From Sulfurospirillum sp001602955 (GTDB taxonomy: Bacteria > Campylobacterota > Campylobacteria > Campylobacterales > Sulfurospirillaceae), in the NCBI GenBank assembly GCA_001602955.1, contig LVAC01000023.1, positions 186,001-250,000 on the forward strand: 64,000 nucleotides of DNA. Direction: 5' to 3'. A program made the position numbers and the translations under genes. The notes under the pieces are model-generated. The model saw nothing but the letters and a program-made list of their open reading frames with translations. It was not told the origin of the DNA and searched no databases. Below are positions 54,095 through 62,345 of the stretch, piece by piece. Positions within the stretch are counted from its first letter, which is position 1; every line of letters begins with the position of its first letter.

Positions 54095-54854
54095 GATGAA
54101 AATCTCCTAAATACGCCGAAATCACTTCAGAATCTTGAATCGCGTCGCTGGGCTTTCCTTCGAAAATGGTTTTACCGTAATCAAGCACCAACACTTTGTC
54201 GCACAATTGATTGACGAATTTCATATCGTGTTCGATCAAAAGTACCGTTAAGTCGAAATCTTCACGCGCTTTTTTGATGATGTTTCCTAACTCTTCCGTC
54301 TCGGAAGGATTCATACCCGCCGCAGGTTCGTCAAGCAGTAGCAATTCCGGATTGGTCGCCAATGCACGTGCAATCTCGACTTTACGTTGCTGACCGTAAC
54401 TCAAATCGACCGCTTTGTCATGGGCAAACGCACTCATTCCAAAATAGTCCAAAATCTCGAATGCGCGCTTTTTGATGCGTTTTTCTTCGCCGATAAAACG
54501 CGGAAAACGCGAAATAGCTTCAAAGAAACTGTAGCGTGCTTGGAAATCAAATCCGATCAAAACGTTATCCAAAACGCTCATACTCGAAAACAGACGAATG
54601 TTTTGAAACGTTCGGGCGATACCGCGGCGAACGATTAAATGCGGTTTCAATCCGTGAATCATCTCGTTTCGGAAAATGACTTCTCCTGAACTTGGTTCGT
54701 AATTTCCCGTGATGATGTTAAACATTGTCGTTTTACCCGCACCGTTAGGCCCGATCAGTCCGAAAATCTCTTTTCGCTCGACGCTAAAACTCGTCTCTTT
54801 AATCGCCGTTACGCCCCCGAAATTTTTAGTGACGTTATTGACATGTAAGATCAT
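54087..54854 (-). CDS. livG: branched-chain amino acid ABC transporter ATPase LivG
   Basis: The second ATPase of the Liv importer. Walker A GPNGAGKTTMFN is at about residues 34-45, signature LSYGQQRKVEIARAL, Walker B LLLLDEPAAGMNPSE, and the LivG hallmark LLIEHDMKFV. Length of 255 is typical. It overlaps livM by four bases. An ACATGTAA word at 54841-54848 encodes Leu-His-Val at residues 3-5. Confidence 0.95.
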   Translation of the reverse strand: MILHVNNVTKNFGGVTAIKETSFSVERKEIFGLIGPNGAGKTTMFNIITGNYEPSSGEVIFRNEMIHGLKPHLIVRRGIARTFQNIRLFSSMSVLDNVLIGFDFQARYSFFEAISRFPRFIGEEKRIKKRAFEILDYFGMSAFAHDKAVDLSYGQQRKVEIARALATNPELLLLDEPAAGMNPSETEELGNIIKKAREDFDLTVLLIEHDMKFVNQLCDKVLVLDYGKTIFEGKPSDAIQDSEVISAYLGDFHHD

Positions 54855-55882
54855 TTCGCACTCCTTTTACGGCCTTTGAAAAGATCTTTAAGTTCTTTCT
54901 TGCCCATAATGCCTTCTCGAGCAAAGAGCATAATAAAAATTAAGATTAACGAAAAGACGACCATACGCAATCCGGGCATTGCCGGCGTCGTATAACCGAA
55001 AAATTTCATCGGTTCGTCCAAAAAGCGCATCCATTCGCTTCCGCCCATCACTAAAATCGTTCCGACAATCGCACCCGTCGTACTGCCGAGTCCTCCGAGC
55101 ACGATAATAATCAACAATTGAAACGTAAAGAAAAAGTCAAAAAGATCAGGCGAAATGCTTGTCAGCAATGCCGCCAAAAGCCCGCCGCCGACGCCTTCAA
55201 AAAAAGCACTCGTGCAAAAGGCAAAGGTTTTGGCTTTAAAAGTATTGACACCCATCGCAATCGCCGCATCTTCATCGTCGCGTACCGCTTTCATAGCACG
55301 TCCGAATTTAGAATTGACGATGTTCAAAACCGTTATAACTGCGATAATCGCAATACCGCCCGTCCAATACAGATTGGAAAATTCGGGAATATCGTTTAGC
55401 CCTAAAGAACCGTTGGTTACTTCGGGATAATTGATCGCAAATATTTTGATGATAAATCCAAAACCAAGCGTTACGATCGCCAAATAGTCTCCTCGAACCC
55501 TAAAAACCGGAAAAGAGAGTACCAACGCCAAACATGTCGCAAAAAATCCCGACAACACTAAAGCAACCACGAAATTGGCATGCAAGCTTAACACGAAAGG
55601 ATACGGATCGACGATCGCGTATTGGTACTGTTTGGCTTCGGGAGAAACCAATAAAAGCGCGGTGACGTAAGCACCGATAGCGACAAAACCGTTCGGCTCG
55701 AGTGAAAACTGCCCCGTAACGCCGTTAATTAGATTGTAACTGACCGCCAAAATCGTAAAAATAGCGATATTGTTTAAAATACGAATCGTATATTCGTCAA
55801 AAAAACTATTGGCGATACCGATAAATCCGATAACGCCGAACACGAATGAAAGGTTAATCCATTGATCTTTTTTTACCGTCAT
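54851..55882 (-). CDS. livM: branched-chain amino acid ABC transporter permease LivM
   Basis: An inner membrane permease with about nine hydrophobic helices. Conserved family segments are NLINGVTGQFSLEPNGFVAIGAY and the EAA-like loop SKFGRAMKAVRDDEDAAIAMGVN, which contacts the ATPases (both quoted in part by position, about residues 50-72 and 195-217). The ATG ending at 55882 directly follows the livH stop and gives 343 residues. A frame further up starts with TTG inside livH and is less likely. Confidence 0.92.
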   Translation of the reverse strand: MTVKKDQWINLSFVFGVIGFIGIANSFFDEYTIRILNNIAIFTILAVSYNLINGVTGQFSLEPNGFVAIGAYVTALLLVSPEAKQYQYAIVDPYPFVLSLHANFVVALVLSGFFATCLALVLSFPVFRVRGDYLAIVTLGFGFIIKIFAINYPEVTNGSLGLNDIPEFSNLYWTGGIAIIAVITVLNIVNSKFGRAMKAVRDDEDAAIAMGVNTFKAKTFAFCTSAFFEGVGGGLLAALLTSISPDLFDFFFTFQLLIIIVLGGLGSTTGAIVGTILVMGGSEWMRFLDEPMKFFGYTTPAMPGLRMVVFSLILIFIMLFAREGIMGKKELKDLFKGRKRSAK

Positions 55883-55883
55883 C

Positions 55884-56780
55884 TTAAAACCTACTCTTTT
55901 CAAAATCAATTCCTAAAATACCGGTCGGTTTGAACAATAAAATTAAGATGAGAAAGATAAACGCAAATGCGTCTTTGTATCCGCCCAGTTCCGGGAAAAA
56001 AGCAATCACGACCACTTCGGTAAAGCCGATAATCAACCCTCCTAAAACGGCCCCGCCGACGCTTCCGATGCCACCGACTACCGCCGCCGCAAACGCTTTA
56101 AGCCCGACTAAAACACCCATCATCGGATCGACGGAAGGATAATTCACGACCCAAAAAATACCGCCGACCGCCGCAAGTGCCGAGCCCATCCCAAAAACAA
56201 TGGTAATGATACGATTGGCGTCAATCCCCATAAGATTGACCGTATCGACGTCAAACGCAAGGGCACGAATCGCCATGCCGTACTTGGTTTTAAACAAAAC
56301 CCACAAGATAATCGCTAATAACATAGCCGTCAAAATCGGTACGATCAAGGCCGATACGGGAATCGTAAGTCCGCCGAATTCTAAGATATCTTCCAAAACG
56401 CTCGGAACGGGGAAAGCTCTTGGAACGCCGCCGAAAAAAACGTTAAATGCGTTTTCTAAAAAAAAGCTGACGCCGATCGCCGTAATCAACAAAGAAATTT
56501 TGGGGGCACTTCGAAGCGGTCGGTAGGCAATTCTATCGCTTGCCATACCCAAGAGTGCAGAACCGACGATCGCCAATAAAACGGCGGCAAGGAACGGGAG
56601 TTCCAAAACGGCTACACCGAAAAATCCTAAAAATCCGCCGACCATCATAATATCGCCGTGCGCGAAATTGATCAAGCGAAGTACGCCGTACACCATCGTA
56701 TACCCGATTGCGATCAGCGCATACATACTACCAAGGCTAAAGCCGTTGATCATCTGTTGCATAAACATTGTAAAATCCAA
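55884..56780 (-). CDS. livH: branched-chain amino acid ABC transporter permease LivH
   Basis: The partner permease of LivM. Family motifs are QQMINGFSLGSMYALIAIGY, LINFAHGDIMMVGGF and the EAA-like TKYGMAIRALAFDVDTVNLM. Eight or so membrane helices are predicted by eye. The start is likely TTG at 56778-56780 because AGGAG lies seven bases upstream; the ATGs ending at 56768 and 56762 are poorly placed. Length is about 298. Confidence 0.9.
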   Translation of the reverse strand: MDFTMFMQQMINGFSLGSMYALIAIGYTMVYGVLRLINFAHGDIMMVGGFLGFFGVAVLELPFLAAVLLAIVGSALLGMASDRIAYRPLRSAPKISLLITAIGVSFFLENAFNVFFGGVPRAFPVPSVLEDILEFGGLTIPVSALIVPILTAMLLAIILWVLFKTKYGMAIRALAFDVDTVNLMGIDANRIITIVFGMGSALAAVGGIFWVVNYPSVDPMMGVLVGLKAFAAAVVGGIGSVGGAVLGGLIIGFTEVVVIAFFPELGGYKDAFAFIFLILILLFKPTGILGIDFEKSRF

Positions 56781-56841
56781 ATAGATGCTCCTAAAAAATT
56801 TTAAAAAACTTACCATACTCTGACATGTATGGTAACTTGTC

Positions 56842-56871
56842 TAAAATTCTCTCCCCGAAACGAGGAGAGAA
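56842..56871 (-). terminator. hairpin between livK and livH
   Basis: TTCTCTCC at 56847-56854 and GGAGAGAA at 56864-56871 form an 8-bp stem, followed on the minus strand by TTTTAGAC. It lies 14 bases past the livK stop and may lower transcription into livHMGF so that the binding protein is made in excess. Confidence 0.55.
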
Positions 56872-56884
56872 AAACGTCGTTCTT

Positions 56885-58003
56885 TTAAGGATTGACGGTT
56901 GCTTTGTAAACGGCTTTTGCGTTTTGAACGACTTTGATAACCGCTGAACGCGTAGAGTTACCGAGTTCATCCATGGAGATCACGCCGGAAACGCCCTCAA
57001 AACCTTTGGTTTTTTTGATTTCGTTATTGACGCAAATATTGTCTTCCGGATTGGCGCAACGATTCATTGCATCTACCATTAAGTTGTAGGCATCTGCACC
57101 AAGGGCGACAAACGAGTTAACTTCTTGTTTACCGGTTTTGGCGGCATACGCTTTGATGAATTCTTTTGAACGTTCTGTCGGAGGAGCACCGTAATCAAAG
57201 AAATCCGTAAACATATAGCCTTCAACCGCATCGCCGCCTAAGTCGATAAAGGTTTGATTGGCAACGCCGTCTCCCGAGAACATCGGTTTATTAAGTCCGA
57301 TTTGTTTTGCTTGACGAGCAATCATCGAAACTTCAGGGTGATACATCGGCAAGAACATAAAATCAGGATTGGCCGCTTTGATTTGAGAAACGACGGCTTT
57401 AAAGTCTTTATCGCCGGAGCTCACTTTGATCTCTTTAACGATTTTACCGCCGGCGGCGCTAAATGCGTCTTTGAAAGCTTTGGCAAGGCCTAAAGAGTAC
57501 ACTTGCGCTTGATCGACTACGACGACCGCCGTTTTAAGTTTCAAGTCTTTTGCCGCATAGTTGGCAACGACTGCACCTTGGAACGAATCGGTAAAACAAA
57601 CGCGGTTAGCAAATTTTTTACCTTCGGTCAATTTGTCGTTCGTTGCAACGGGAGCAATGACGGGAATCTCTTTTTTATCGGCAATAGCAATGACTTGCGC
57701 GGTATTCGTGCTCGTCAATTCGCCGATGATACCGACGACTTTATCGGAACTAATCAAACGCGTCGTTGCATTGGCTGACTCGACTTTATCGCCTTTCGTG
57801 TCGATCAATACCAATTTGACGGTATCTCCGTTTTTAAGTTTCGGTTGTAACGAATGTGCAAATTCGATACCTTCGTTGCACGTTTGTCCGTATGCGGCAA
57901 GCGGGCCGCTCATCGACATAACGACACCGACGTTAATCTCTTTCGCAAAAGAAGAGCTTGCTAAAAGAAGAGCGGAAGCGGCTAGAACAGATAGTTTTCT
58001 CAT
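56885..58003 (-). CDS. livK: branched-chain amino acid ABC transporter substrate-binding protein
   Basis: A periplasmic type I binding protein for leucine, isoleucine or valine. A signal peptide spans residues 1-20 (LAASALLLASSSFAKE). The mature protein starts EINVGVVMSMSGPLAAYGQT, the ligand-contacting opening of the family. LTSTNTAQVIAIADKKEIPV and GDGVANQTFIDLGG follow. One disulfide could form in NRCANPEDNICVN. Length is 372. It is first in the livKHMGF cluster. Confidence 0.93.
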   Translation of the reverse strand: MRKLSVLAASALLLASSSFAKEINVGVVMSMSGPLAAYGQTCNEGIEFAHSLQPKLKNGDTVKLVLIDTKGDKVESANATTRLISSDKVVGIIGELTSTNTAQVIAIADKKEIPVIAPVATNDKLTEGKKFANRVCFTDSFQGAVVANYAAKDLKLKTAVVVVDQAQVYSLGLAKAFKDAFSAAGGKIVKEIKVSSGDKDFKAVVSQIKAANPDFMFLPMYHPEVSMIARQAKQIGLNKPMFSGDGVANQTFIDLGGDAVEGYMFTDFFDYGAPPTERSKEFIKAYAAKTGKQEVNSFVALGADAYNLMVDAMNRCANPEDNICVNNEIKKTKGFEGVSGVISMDELGNSTRSAVIKVVQNAKAVYKATVNP

Positions 58004-58110
58004 GTATACTCCTTGTAGTAGTAATCAAACAATATTACAGAAAAGTTACTTAAGCAAGAATCTAAAAGAAGGGAAGTTGTGTATAAAAAATAGACAGTTA
58101 AGAAAAGGAG

Positions 58111-58146
58111 TAAAAAAGAAACTCCGCCTCATAACGAGGCGAAGTT
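58111..58146 (-). terminator. rho-independent terminator of the first porin
   Basis: An 11-position stem with one mismatch at 58120-58130 and 58136-58146, loop ATAAC, is followed on the minus strand by TTCTTTTTTAC. It is 12 bases past the porin stop. Confidence 0.8.
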
Positions 58147-58158
58147 ATCAAGGCATGA

Positions 58159-59439
58159 TTAGAATTTGTAAGCTGCTTTAAACCACAATTCGCTTACGCC
58201 GCTAGCATCTTTGCTACCGTCTTCATAAACGACTGACGTATTTAAACCTTTAAGAGCACCTTCGAATGCATAATCTGCTTCGATTGCTGCCCAAGCTGTT
58301 TCATCCCAATCTGATGGGTTAGAATCCATTTTGTTAACCGTATAGTTTACGCCAAGGTTAGCATTTTTAAGAACTGCATATGTTAAGCCAACTTTATAAG
58401 CTTTTGTGTCGTTTGCATAGCTTGAAGAGTTGATTGGAGAACCGGTGTAGGCAAGATCTGCACCGCCGCCAAGACCCGTAATAACACCGATACCGGCATC
58501 TTTATCGTCAACTTTTGTATAAGCGGCATATGCGCCGAATGCATCGTAGCCTACGCTTGCTTTAACACCCCAAAGGTTGTTAGTATCAAGGTCAACATTG
58601 CTACCGCTAAGATCGTTATAATAATATTGAGCGGCTAAACCGTAAGTAAATTTACCTGCTGCACCTGCATAAGCTGCCTCGCCGTATGCAATTCTAACAG
58701 TGTCAATTGATAAACCTGATTCAAAGTTTTTAACATCATTTGCTTGAGCATAAGCTGCTGTCAATGTTAATCCCGTAATTGATTTATTAATAGCTACTAA
58801 GGTAAAAGCACCGCTGTCAACATATAATCCCGTATTGCCTACACCAAGGTCATCCAAGAAAGCTTCCGGATATCCAGCACCCGTGCCCATTGTTTTGCTG
58901 AATTTACCGATGTTGCCGTCACCGTCTGTTCTTGCTTGGAATTTTTGAACATAACCGGCAATCAAAGTTGTACCGGGAAGATCCGTATTGATGATAGCAG
59001 CACCTTCAAATGCTTGTTTTGTCATACGTGAACCGCTTGACGCAACAAGTGGGGTATCTAAGAACATACGACCGACAAGAGCCGTTGTTTTACCGACTGA
59101 GTAAGAAAGGTAAGCTTCTGAAAGAACGGCACCTGAACCGTACTCATCACCTGCAAATAATGCTTTTTCATCTGAACTAGCGAAAGGAGAAGCACTAGCT
59201 TGACCCGTAAAATTTAAACCGAAACCGTAGAACGAAGCAGTTTTATAGTTCAATAATAAACCTGTCGTTAAAAGATTTTCATGACCGTCTGAATCATAAT
59301 CTCTGTCAAAATAGTAAGCTTTTAACTCACCGTTTACAGAACCTTGTTTAAATGCGTCAGCCAATGTGTCTGCCGCGAAAGAGCTGGATGCTAGACCAGC
59401 AACTACCATAGCCGCCAAGCTAAGTTTAGCTAATTTCAT
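58159..59439 (-). CDS. MOMP-like outer membrane porin, paralogue A
   Basis: An outer membrane beta-barrel of the Campylobacter major-porin type. The signal peptide is residues 1-22, cleaved after SSSFA. The mature chain starts ADTLADAFKQGSVNGELKAY and ends in the aromatic WFKAAYKF typical of BAM substrates. Alternating hydrophobic strands run throughout, and SGSRMTKQAFEGA is shared with the next porin. Length is 426. Transport specificity is unknown; being near TRAP and Liv transporters may be meaningful. It has a good sigma70 promoter and its own terminator. Confidence 0.9.
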   Translation of the reverse strand: MKLAKLSLAAMVVAGLASSSFAADTLADAFKQGSVNGELKAYYFDRDYDSDGHENLLTTGLLLNYKTASFYGFGLNFTGQASASPFASSDEKALFAGDEYGSGAVLSEAYLSYSVGKTTALVGRMFLDTPLVASSGSRMTKQAFEGAAIINTDLPGTTLIAGYVQKFQARTDGDGNIGKFSKTMGTGAGYPEAFLDDLGVGNTGLYVDSGAFTLVAINKSITGLTLTAAYAQANDVKNFESGLSIDTVRIAYGEAAYAGAAGKFTYGLAAQYYYNDLSGSNVDLDTNNLWGVKASVGYDAFGAYAAYTKVDDKDAGIGVITGLGGGADLAYTGSPINSSSYANDTKAYKVGLTYAVLKNANLGVNYTVNKMDSNPSDWDETAWAAIEADYAFEGALKGLNTSVVYEDGSKDASGVSELWFKAAYKF

Positions 59440-59483
59440 ATTTTCTCCTTGAAAATTTAGATTACTAAATGATTACAAAGCGA

Positions 59484-59511
59484 AGTATACAAAAAAAAAA
59501 TAGAAAGTCAA
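59484..59511 (-). promoter_or_regulatory. sigma70 promoter of porin A
   Basis: TTGACT at 59506-59511 and TATACT at 59484-59489 are separated by 16 bases that include a run of ten T on the minus strand. The distance to the porin ATG is 44 bases. Confidence 0.6.
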
Positions 59512-59559
59512 CTAAAAAAAGTGATGAAAAAGTAAGCTTTTTAAGAAAAATGCAGATTT

Positions 59560-59592
59560 AAGAAGAGAAACAGCGGTAAAAATACCGCTGTT
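59560..59592 (-). terminator. rho-independent terminator of the second porin
   Basis: A perfect 10-bp stem AACAGCGGTA/TACCGCTGTT at 59569-59592 with a 4-base loop is followed on the minus strand by TCTCTTCTTAAATC. It is 22 bases past the stop. Confidence 0.75.
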
Positions 59593-59614
59593 CCACGATT
59601 AGGCAACGTATAAA

Positions 59615-60859
59615 TTAGAATTTATAGTTTGCTTTGAACCAGAAATCGTGTCCGTCAACATCTTTTGACCAGTCTTGGTAAGAAACGTCTGTTGAAAAAC
59701 CTTTAAGTGCGCCTGAAAATGCATATTGCATATAAACATCGGTATAACCTCTGTCTTGTACAGCTGAAGAATCTACTTTAACGCCCGTATATCTAGCACC
59801 TGCTAACAAACCGATAGCTTTGAAGTTATAGTTTGCGTCAACTGAGTATGCTTTTGAGTCTTTATCATATGTTCCCGTTTTGCTTGAGTATGCTTTTGCA
59901 AACGCCGTTTGTGCGCCGCCGCCGAAACCGGCACCGCCGTCAAAACCGTCTACATCTGCATCATCGGTAATTTTCGTATAGGCTACGTATGTTTTCAAAT
60001 CGCCGTAACCTAAGTCAACTTTTGCACCGTACATTTTACCGTCTTTACCTGCATCAGGAGATTTTAACTCGTAGTTTGCCGCCAAACCGTAAGAGATTTC
60101 GCCTGCTTTACCGGCATATGCTGCTTCTAAATAGTAGAAGTCAGCAAAATTATCAAGTCCTGCCCATTGTGCCGTTAAAGTTGTACCGGGGATTGATTTA
60201 TTGATAGCAAGCAATGTATAAGCATATGCATCAGCTAATGTCTCTAAGTTTACGAAATCAGCAACATCACCACCGGTTGAACTACCTACGCCATATTTTG
60301 AATATAGGCTGTTGGTTGTTCTTGCTTGGTATTTTGTTACAACGCCTGCTGCCAAGGTTGTTTGAGGAAGATCGGTATTAAGTAATACGGCACCTTCAAA
60401 CGCTTGTTTGATCATACGTGAACCAGAACCGTTAACCAATGGCGTAGAGATAAATTGGCGACCGACTTTTGCCGTCGTGTTACCGATAGAGTATTGGATA
60501 TACGCTTCAGAAAGAACGGCACCTGAACCGTATTCGTCACCTTTGAAATCTGCTTTTGCATCGCTGTCGGCAAACGGCGCATAGTTAGATTGAACCGTTG
60601 CACCCAATTTAAAACCGTAGAAAGAATCCGTTACGTAACCAAGAATAACGCCTACGTTGAAGATGTCGGCATTAACAGATGTTGAAGAAGCTGAATTTTC
60701 AGCAGCGGTTGCTGAACCTTCTCTGTCAAAATACCATGCTCTTAATTCGCCTGATACTTTACCGTTTTTAAATGCGTCAGCCAATGTGTCTGCCGCAAAA
60801 GAGCTGGATGCAAGACCAGCAACTACCATAGCCGCCAAGCTAAGTTTAGCTAATTTCAT
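59615..60859 (-). CDS. MOMP-like outer membrane porin, paralogue B
   Basis: This is a tandem paralogue of the porin at 58159. The first 31 residues, MKLAKLSLAAMVVAGLASSS onward through DTLADAFK, are identical to paralogue A, and the DNA there and in the leader is nearly identical. The mature barrels diverge except in strands around LSEAYIQYSIG, GSGSRMIKQAFEGA and ARTxx. It ends FWFKANYKF. Length is 414. It has its own promoter and terminator, so the two porins can be controlled separately. Confidence 0.9.
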   Translation of the reverse strand: MKLAKLSLAAMVVAGLASSSFAADTLADAFKNGKVSGELRAWYFDREGSATAAENSASSTSVNADIFNVGVILGYVTDSFYGFKLGATVQSNYAPFADSDAKADFKGDEYGSGAVLSEAYIQYSIGNTTAKVGRQFISTPLVNGSGSRMIKQAFEGAVLLNTDLPQTTLAAGVVTKYQARTTNSLYSKYGVGSSTGGDVADFVNLETLADAYAYTLLAINKSIPGTTLTAQWAGLDNFADFYYLEAAYAGKAGEISYGLAANYELKSPDAGKDGKMYGAKVDLGYGDLKTYVAYTKITDDADVDGFDGGAGFGGGAQTAFAKAYSSKTGTYDKDSKAYSVDANYNFKAIGLLAGARYTGVKVDSSAVQDRGYTDVYMQYAFSGALKGFSTDVSYQDWSKDVDGHDFWFKANYKF

Positions 60860-60892
60860 ATTTTCTCCTTTGAATTTTTTGAAGGCGAGATA

Positions 60893-60921
60893 AGTCTATC
60901 ACAAAAACGAGAAAATTACAA
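60893..60921 (-). promoter_or_regulatory. possible sigma70 promoter of porin B
   Basis: TTGTAA at 60916-60921 and TAGACT at 60893-60898 are separated by 17 bases, 33 bases upstream of the ATG. Each hexamer matches consensus at four of six positions. Confidence 0.4.
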
Positions 60922-60989
60922 TAAATTAGGGGGAAAATGTCACGCAAAGTCCGATTTTCGGCTCACGCGATCAAAAGAATCCGAAGAAA

Positions 60990-61040
60990 GAGGTGTTTAG
61001 GCTCTAAAAGAGCGTCGGGAAGGCATTGTAGCATTCCCGA
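60990..61040 (-). terminator. hairpins after dctM
   Basis: CGGGAAGGC and GCATTCCCG (about 61016-61039) form a 9-position stem with one mismatch, followed by a smaller GCTCT-AAA-AGAGC hairpin. They lie past the dctM stop and a TTACATGTAA copy. T-runs are weak. Confidence 0.45.
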
Positions 61041-61046
61041 GCAGTC

Positions 61047-61056
61047 TTACATGTAA
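61047..61056. repeat. TTACATGTAA word, intergenic
   Basis: A full palindromic copy six bases past the dctM stop, between the gene and its hairpins. Confidence 0.8.
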
Positions 61057-61061
61057 AGATT

Positions 61062-62345
61062 TTACATTCCGTACATTAGTTGCGGTAACCACAACGAAAT
61101 TGCGGGAATATAGGTAATAAGAAGTAATCCGACGAACAAGACGCCGACCCACGGAAGCGAGGCGACGACAACCTCTTTAAGGCTAAGTCCCGTCATACCC
61201 GCGGCGACAAAAAGGTTGAGACCCACGGGCGGGGTTATCATACCGATTTCCATATTGACGACTAAGACGACACCGAAATGAATCGGATCGATGCCGAGTG
61301 CCACAATGAGCGGTAAAAGCAAAGGAACGGTAATCATAACGATGGAACTCGGCTCCATAAACTGCCCCATCAAGAGTAACAAAACGTTGACGATAACCAA
61401 GAACATAATCGGTCCGACGTTCGCATCCATAATCAGCTTCGTGATTTGTTGCGGAATCGTCTCGTCGGTTAGAAAGTGCGCAAAAATCATCGCGTTTGCA
61501 ATAACGAAAAATATCATCGAACTTGTCAACGCCGACTCTAAGACGATCTTATAGACGTCCTTCATTTTAAGGTCTTTGTAGACAAAAACAGAGACGATGA
61601 AGGCGTAAACGGCACTTGCCGCACCCGCTTCGGTCGGCGTAAACAAACCGCCGTAAATACCGCCGATAACGATCACGATGAGCATCAACGCCCAAAACGC
61701 CTCTTTAAATTTGACCAGTCGTTCTTTAAAGCTTGCCGGCGTGCCTTTTTTAAAGCCTAAACGCACCGCGCCGACATAGGTCAAGCTCATCAACATAAAG
61801 CCGATCAAAAGTCCCGGAACGACGCCCGCCATAAAAAGCTTTCCGATCGAAAGATCCGCCGTAACGCCGTATACGATAAATACGATGGACGGAGGAATCA
61901 AAATGCCCAAGCTACCCGAAGTTGCGATCGTTCCGATGGCGTAGCCTTTGGGATAGCCCGCTTCTTGAATTGCTCCAAACATGACCGAACCGATAGCCGC
62001 AACGGTTGCCGGAGAGCTTCCGCTAACCGCCGCAAAAATCATCGCCGCAAAAATCGCCGAGATCGGAAGACCTCCGGGCAAATGCCCGACGATAGACTTC
62101 GCAAACTCGATGATACGATGTGCCGCGCCGCCTTTGGAGAGAAACGATCCCGCTAAAATAAACATCGGAATCGCCATCAGCGAATATTTATTGAGCCCGT
62201 CGAAGACGTGCGACGTGATGCCCATCAAATCCATATCGGTAAAAAAGTACGCCGTTATCAAGGTACTCGACCCTAAGGCTACCGAAACGGGAACGCCCAA
62301 AAACATTAAAAGGAAGAGTAAACCGAAAAGACTAAGCATCAACAT
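61062..62345 (-). CDS. dctM: TRAP transporter large permease DctM
   Basis: The 12-helix sodium-coupled permease of a tripartite ATP-independent transporter. MFLGVPVSVALGSSTLI at the N-terminus, AVSGSSPATVAAIGSVM, and the end EIGMITPPVGLNLFVAAG are family hallmarks. Length of 427 is normal. It overlaps dctQ by 14 bases. The likely substrates are C4-dicarboxylates, by analogy of its binding protein. Confidence 0.95.
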   Translation of the reverse strand: MLMLSLFGLLFLLMFLGVPVSVALGSSTLITAYFFTDMDLMGITSHVFDGLNKYSLMAIPMFILAGSFLSKGGAAHRIIEFAKSIVGHLPGGLPISAIFAAMIFAAVSGSSPATVAAIGSVMFGAIQEAGYPKGYAIGTIATSGSLGILIPPSIVFIVYGVTADLSIGKLFMAGVVPGLLIGFMLMSLTYVGAVRLGFKKGTPASFKERLVKFKEAFWALMLIVIVIGGIYGGLFTPTEAGAASAVYAFIVSVFVYKDLKMKDVYKIVLESALTSSMIFFVIANAMIFAHFLTDETIPQQITKLIMDANVGPIMFLVIVNVLLLLMGQFMEPSSIVMITVPLLLPLIVALGIDPIHFGVVLVVNMEIGMITPPVGLNLFVAAGMTGLSLKEVVVASLPWVGVLFVGLLLITYIPAISLWLPQLMYGM

